Of a stretch of 64,000 nt of DNA, positions 61,304 to 64,000 are shown piece after piece (the first letter of the stretch is position 1; each line of letters starts with the position of its first letter). Below the pieces are notes generated by a model. It worked only from the letters and a program-made list of their open reading frames with translations. It searched no databases and was not told the DNA's origin. The DNA is taken from assembly GCA_041751875.1 (NCBI GenBank), contig JBGSIC010000021.1, positions 62,001-126,000 on the forward strand. Reading direction: 5' to 3'. A program made the translations under genes and the position numbers. Source of the stretch: JBGSIC01 sp041751875. GTDB taxonomy: Bacteria; Bdellovibrionota; FAC87; UBA2466; JACKAF01.

Positions 61304-61885
61304 ATGGTGCGTTGGGTTTTGGGTTTTTCGCTCGTCCTAGCTTCGTTTTCTTTTGCAGATGAGCAGGTTTTACAACCTCTCTTTGAAAAGCATTTTCACA
61401 AACAATATGTATCAGGCCGCTGCGGCGACAACATCCGCCGCTTCGTTAAGGCTGTGGAGCGGGAATTCGCTTCTGCTTCTGATCTTGCGGTGGTTTCGCT
61501 GAACAACCAAGGCTACAGCGTCTTTGGAATGATCAATGTCGAGAAGGCCAGAGGCCAGCGCTTCAATAAGCCCTGGGAGGGAGAAGCCAATTGGTACCAC
61601 CACGTTTTTGCCATCGATCGCAATGGCAACGTCTATGACTTTGATTTTGAAAAGGAGCCTCGTATTGTTCCCTTTCACGAATACATCGACGAAATGTTTC
61701 TCATCGAACCTGAGTGCGAGAAACCGACTTACGGAGAGTTTTGCGCGGGGCGCGACAACAAGCTAAAGGATTATCTTTTAGAGTCTGTCGCTGGCGAAGC
61801 TGTTGCGAAGAACATCAACAAGGAGAACCCGATTAAGGTTTCTCTAGAGGAAGCCTACAAAGATTACCGCGTCCTCTTCCAGTAG
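61304..61885 (+). CDS. Small exported Cys-His-Asp protein, deamidase-like
   Basis: ATG 61304 has GGGGG five bases upstream and yields a signal peptide (V-L-G-F-S-L-V-L-A-S-F-S-F-A). C40 in G-R-C-G-D-N-I, H99/H100 in W-Y-H-H-V-F-A-I and D112 in V-Y-D-F-D-F are spaced as in papain-like protein glutamine deamidases (Cys-N-x, W-x-Y-H-V, D). The 193-residue size fits. This is a motif-based inference; a cysteine protease or transglutaminase is an alternative. The gene is monocistronic and converges on queE. Confidence 0.55.
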   Translation: MVRWVLGFSLVLASFSFADEQVLQPLFEKHFHKQYVSGRCGDNIRRFVKAVEREFASASDLAVVSLNNQGYSVFGMINVEKARGQRFNKPWEGEANWYHHVFAIDRNGNVYDFDFEKEPRIVPFHEYIDEMFLIEPECEKPTYGEFCAGRDNKLKDYLLESVAGEAVAKNINKENPIKVSLEEAYKDYRVLFQ

Positions 61886-61899
61886 CCGTAACCCTGGGA

Positions 61900-62547
61900 C
61901 TACGTCCCGCGTACTTCGCCCCAAACCTCTTTGTGAAGCTGGGTCTGAAAGGTGAGGGCGAGAGGAGTTTCAAGCACCCATTCAGCGAGTTCTTTCTTTT
62001 CTACTTCCCCGAAGACAGGGGAGATGAGCACGGTGCACTTCTCATCCAAATGTTCCTTTTCGATAAGCGTCTTCGCCCAGTCAAAATCTTCTTTAGATGC
62101 GATTACAAATTTAAGCTGATCCTGTGGGCGCACAAGCTGTAGGTTTTCCCAGCACATGTTGTCCGTCTCCCCGCTTCCAGGGCACTTCACATCGATGACC
62201 CGCACCACTTCTTCGGGGACGTCTTTCACCGAAAAGCCCCCACCGGTTTCCAGTGAAACACGGTACCCGCGTGCGACAAGAGAACTTAGAAGAGGGTAGA
62301 CGCCTTTTTGTCCCAAGGGCTCTCCACCCGTTACGCAAACATAGCGGGCAGGGTATTTGGACACTGCCTCCAGAATTTGATCTAGCGTAAAGCGTTTGCC
62401 TTCCCAAAAGGCGTAACGCGTATCGCACCAACGGCAGCGCATATTGCACGTAGCGGTGCGCACAAATGTGGTGGGTTTCCCAACCGACAGGCTTTCGCCC
62501 TGTAAGCTGTAGAAAATTTCATTAATTTTTAAAGCGACTTCTTTCAC
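61900..62547 (-). CDS. queE: QueE, 7-carboxy-7-deazaguanine synthase
   Basis: This radical SAM enzyme of the queuosine/deazapurine pathway converts 6-carboxytetrahydropterin to CDG. The N terminus I-F-Y-S-L-Q-G-E-S and the cluster C-N-M-R-C-R-W-C-D-T (C-x3-C-x2-C), followed by V-T-G-G-E-P-L, are typical. Length is 215. It lies 24 bases after atpC on the same strand. No queC or queD is nearby. Confidence 0.92.
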   Translation of the reverse strand: MKEVALKINEIFYSLQGESLSVGKPTTFVRTATCNMRCRWCDTRYAFWEGKRFTLDQILEAVSKYPARYVCVTGGEPLGQKGVYPLLSSLVARGYRVSLETGGGFSVKDVPEEVVRVIDVKCPGSGETDNMCWENLQLVRPQDQLKFVIASKEDFDWAKTLIEKEHLDEKCTVLISPVFGEVEKKELAEWVLETPLALTFQTQLHKEVWGEVRGT

Positions 62548-62571
62548 CGAAACCTCGTTTGAGGTGTCAGG

Positions 62572-62949
62572 CTACCTAGCAACGTGCTGTCTTAAGATGG
62601 CTCTCTGGAGTTTGAGTTCGTATTTTTTGAAGTGTTCAGGAGGTAAGGTAGCGCCCATTTTCTCTTCTGCAATCTGCTGTGACTTCTTAGCACGCGCGAC
62701 ATCAATCTCAGTCGACTCTTCGCAGGTTTCCGCAAGAAGCGTTACTGCCCCATCGCGTACTTCGACAAAGCCATAACTAACTGCAAATTTTCTTCCCGCA
62801 AAGGCCACTTCACCCGTCGTCAAAGTCGAGACGAGATCCGCGTGCCCTTCGAGTATTTCCATTTCCCCTTTAGCACCCGGAAGCTTAATAGCCGACGCTT
62901 GAGCGCCTTCCACCATCTTACGTTGCGGGGTAACGATGTTAACTTGCAT
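62572..62949 (-). CDS. atpC: ATP synthase epsilon subunit
   Basis: This 125-residue F1 epsilon chain couples rotation and inhibits ATPase activity. It begins V-N-I-V-T-P-Q-R and has G-A-K-G-E-M-E-I-L-E-G-H-A, typical of the N-terminal beta barrel. The C-terminal helical part is Lys/Glu-rich. It follows atpD after five bases, as normal for atp operons. Confidence 0.93.
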   Translation of the reverse strand: MQVNIVTPQRKMVEGAQASAIKLPGAKGEMEILEGHADLVSTLTTGEVAFAGRKFAVSYGFVEVRDGAVTLLAETCEESTEIDVARAKKSQQIAEEKMGATLPPEHFKKYELKLQRAILRQHVAR

Positions 62950-62954
62950 AAGTC

Positions 62955-64000
62955 TTACGCACCTTGCAGTTTCGCGGCTTTTTCTAGCGCCTGCTCAATG
63001 GTTCCCACCATGTAGAAGGCCGCTTCGGGCACGCTGTCGTGTTTGCCTTCCACGATTTCTTTGAAACCTTTTACGGTGTCCTTCACTTCTACGTACTGAC
63101 CAGGGTTACCGGTGAACTGCTCTGCTACGAAGAAGGGTTGAGACAAGAATTTTTCCACCTTACGAGCGCGGGCCACGGTGAGCTTATCTTCTTCAGAAAG
63201 CTCGTCCATACCCAAGATCGCAATGATGTCTTGCAGATCTTTGTAGCGCTGCAACGTGCTCTGCACCTGGCGCGCAACCGAGTAATGATCGTCACCGACC
63301 ATTTCAGGAGAGAGCAGGCGAGAGGTGGAAGCCAAAGGATCCACCGCCGGATAAATACCCTTTTCCGTAAGCGCACGAGACAAGTTCGTGGTCGCATCCA
63401 AATGCGCAAACGCGGTGGCCGGTGCGGGATCGGTGTAATCGTCCGCAGGTACGTAAATCGCTTGCACCGAAGTGACGGAACCTTTTTTGGTGGTCGTAAT
63501 ACGCTCTTGAAGAACGCCCATCTCAGTTTCCAGAGTTGGTTGGTAACCTACCGCGGAAGGAATACGTCCCAAAAGGGCGGATACTTCTGAACCTGCTTGG
63601 GTGAATCGGAAAATGTTGTCGACGAAAAGAAGTACGTCCTGGCCTTCTTCATCGCGGAAGTACTCGGCAACTGTGAGAGCCGTGAGACCGACTCGCAAAC
63701 GCGCACCGGGTGGCTCGTTCATCTGGCCGTACACCAGAGCGGTTTTACTGATAACGCCGGACTCTTTCATTTCTGTCCAAAGATCGTTTCCTTCACGAGT
63801 TCGTTCGCCCACGCCGCCGAACACGGAGTAACCACCGTGCTGCTTGGCAATGTTGTGAATGAGCTCCATGATAAGAACAGTTTTACCTACGCCGGCACCA
63901 CCGAAGAGACCGATTTTTCCGCCGCGAGCATAGGGGGCAAGAAGATCTACTACCTTAATACCGGTCACAAGCACTTGGGCTTCCGTGCTTTGATCCTCAA
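62955..64000 (-). CDS. atpD: ATP synthase beta subunit, 5' part outside window
   Basis: This is the catalytic F1 subunit. The frame is open through the window edge, so the first ~130 residues are missing; visible codons begin D-Q-S-T-E-A-Q-V before the conserved L-V-T-G-I-K-V-V-D-L-L. The P-loop G-G-A-G-V-G-K-T-V is present, followed by I-P-S-A-V-G-Y-Q-P-T-L and D-E-L-S-E-E-D-K. Downstream atpC confirms the operon. Confidence 0.97.
   Translation of the reverse strand, partial: EDQSTEAQVLVTGIKVVDLLAPYARGGKIGLFGGAGVGKTVLIMELIHNIAKQHGGYSVFGGVGERTREGNDLWTEMKESGVISKTALVYGQMNEPPGARLRVGLTALTVAEYFRDEEGQDVLLFVDNIFRFTQAGSEVSALLGRIPSAVGYQPTLETEMGVLQERITTTKKGSVTSVQAIYVPADDYTDPAPATAFAHLDATTNLSRALTEKGIYPAVDPLASTSRLLSPEMVGDDHYSVARQVQSTLQRYKDLQDIIAILGMDELSEEDKLTVARARKVEKFLSQPFFVAEQFTGNPGQYVEVKDTVKGFKEIVEGKHDSVPEAAFYMVGTIEQALEKAAKLQGA

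Noticed and set aside
63039..63590. 183-codon plus-strand frame opposite atpD
   Set aside because: It is opposite a certain ATP synthase gene; long antisense frames are common there.

Overview
The window looks like a stretch of chromosome from a Gram-negative bacterium, about half GC. It has lipobox lipoproteins, many exported proteins, a lytic transglycosylase, murein-recycling genes, and a type-b cell-wall gene run. The number of exported hydrolase-like and repeat proteins, the CHASE2 kinase, the delta-60 lipoprotein and the sigma-54 regulator suit a predatory or delta-proteobacteria-like lineage. Bdellovibrionota is my best guess at about 50 percent; no rRNA or other decisive marker is present. 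There is no tRNA, rRNA, CRISPR array, phage or insertion sequence that I can support. Layout: (1) 1-3.8 kb holds the end of an SGNH-like protein, a CHASE2 histidine kinase and its sigma-54 response regulator. (2) 3.85-9.64 kb is a tight ftsW-murG-murC-murB-patatin operon. This is a fragment of a division and cell-wall cluster, and it ends in a 31-bp palindromic repeat. (3) 9.8-13.5 kb carries a 37-residue peptide coupled to a MarC-like membrane protein, a delta-60 lipoprotein and a transglycosylase. (4) 13.5-23.1 kb, minus strand, has two very large exported proteins. One is 2045 residues and contains three tandem repeats of about 430 residues. (5) 23.07-25.2 kb has an AmgK/MurU-like pair for recycling murein sugars. 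(6) 25.3-29 kb has a proline-rich exported protein and an exported HExxH protein.   Region (7), 29.1-35.1 kb, is a seven-gene operon for meta-cleavage of an aminophenol-type ring. It has two dioxygenase subunits, a RidA-type deaminase, a semialdehyde dehydrogenase, a hydratase, a decarboxylase and an atypical SDR. A diiron-oxygenase-like gene follows. The enzymes would take 2-aminophenol through 2-aminomuconate and 4-oxalocrotonate to 4-hydroxy-2-oxovalerate; the final aldolase and acetaldehyde dehydrogenase are not in the window. (8) 36.1-41.1 kb has an orphan DNA methyltransferase, a ferredoxin with a glycerate kinase, and two exported trypsin-like proteases. (9) 41.1-49.6 kb has two lipoproteins, one with Cys-rich modules and a Pro-Met-Gly minisatellite, an MFS/spermidine-synthase/TPR fusion, an SH3-like exported protein, a hotdog protein and a 2[4Fe-4S] ferredoxin. 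(10) 49.6-56.2 kb, minus strand, is a complete 2-oxoacid dehydrogenase operon in the order lipA, E1 alpha, E1 beta, E2, E3, lipB. It therefore makes both the complex and its lipoyl cofactor. (11) 56.2-61.9 kb has a CDF transporter, an exported HEVGH peptidase, an ATP-grasp protein with a signal-peptide-like N terminus, a periplasmic protein and a small exported Cys-His-Asp protein. (12) 61.9-64 kb has queE and the end of the ATP synthase operon (atpD, atpC).   The most unusual items are the aminophenol operon with its diiron neighbour, the giant tandem-repeat protein, the 31-bp palindrome placed at gene ends, the exported-looking ATP-grasp protein, the small deamidase-like protein, and -10-like boxes lying directly against several start codons.
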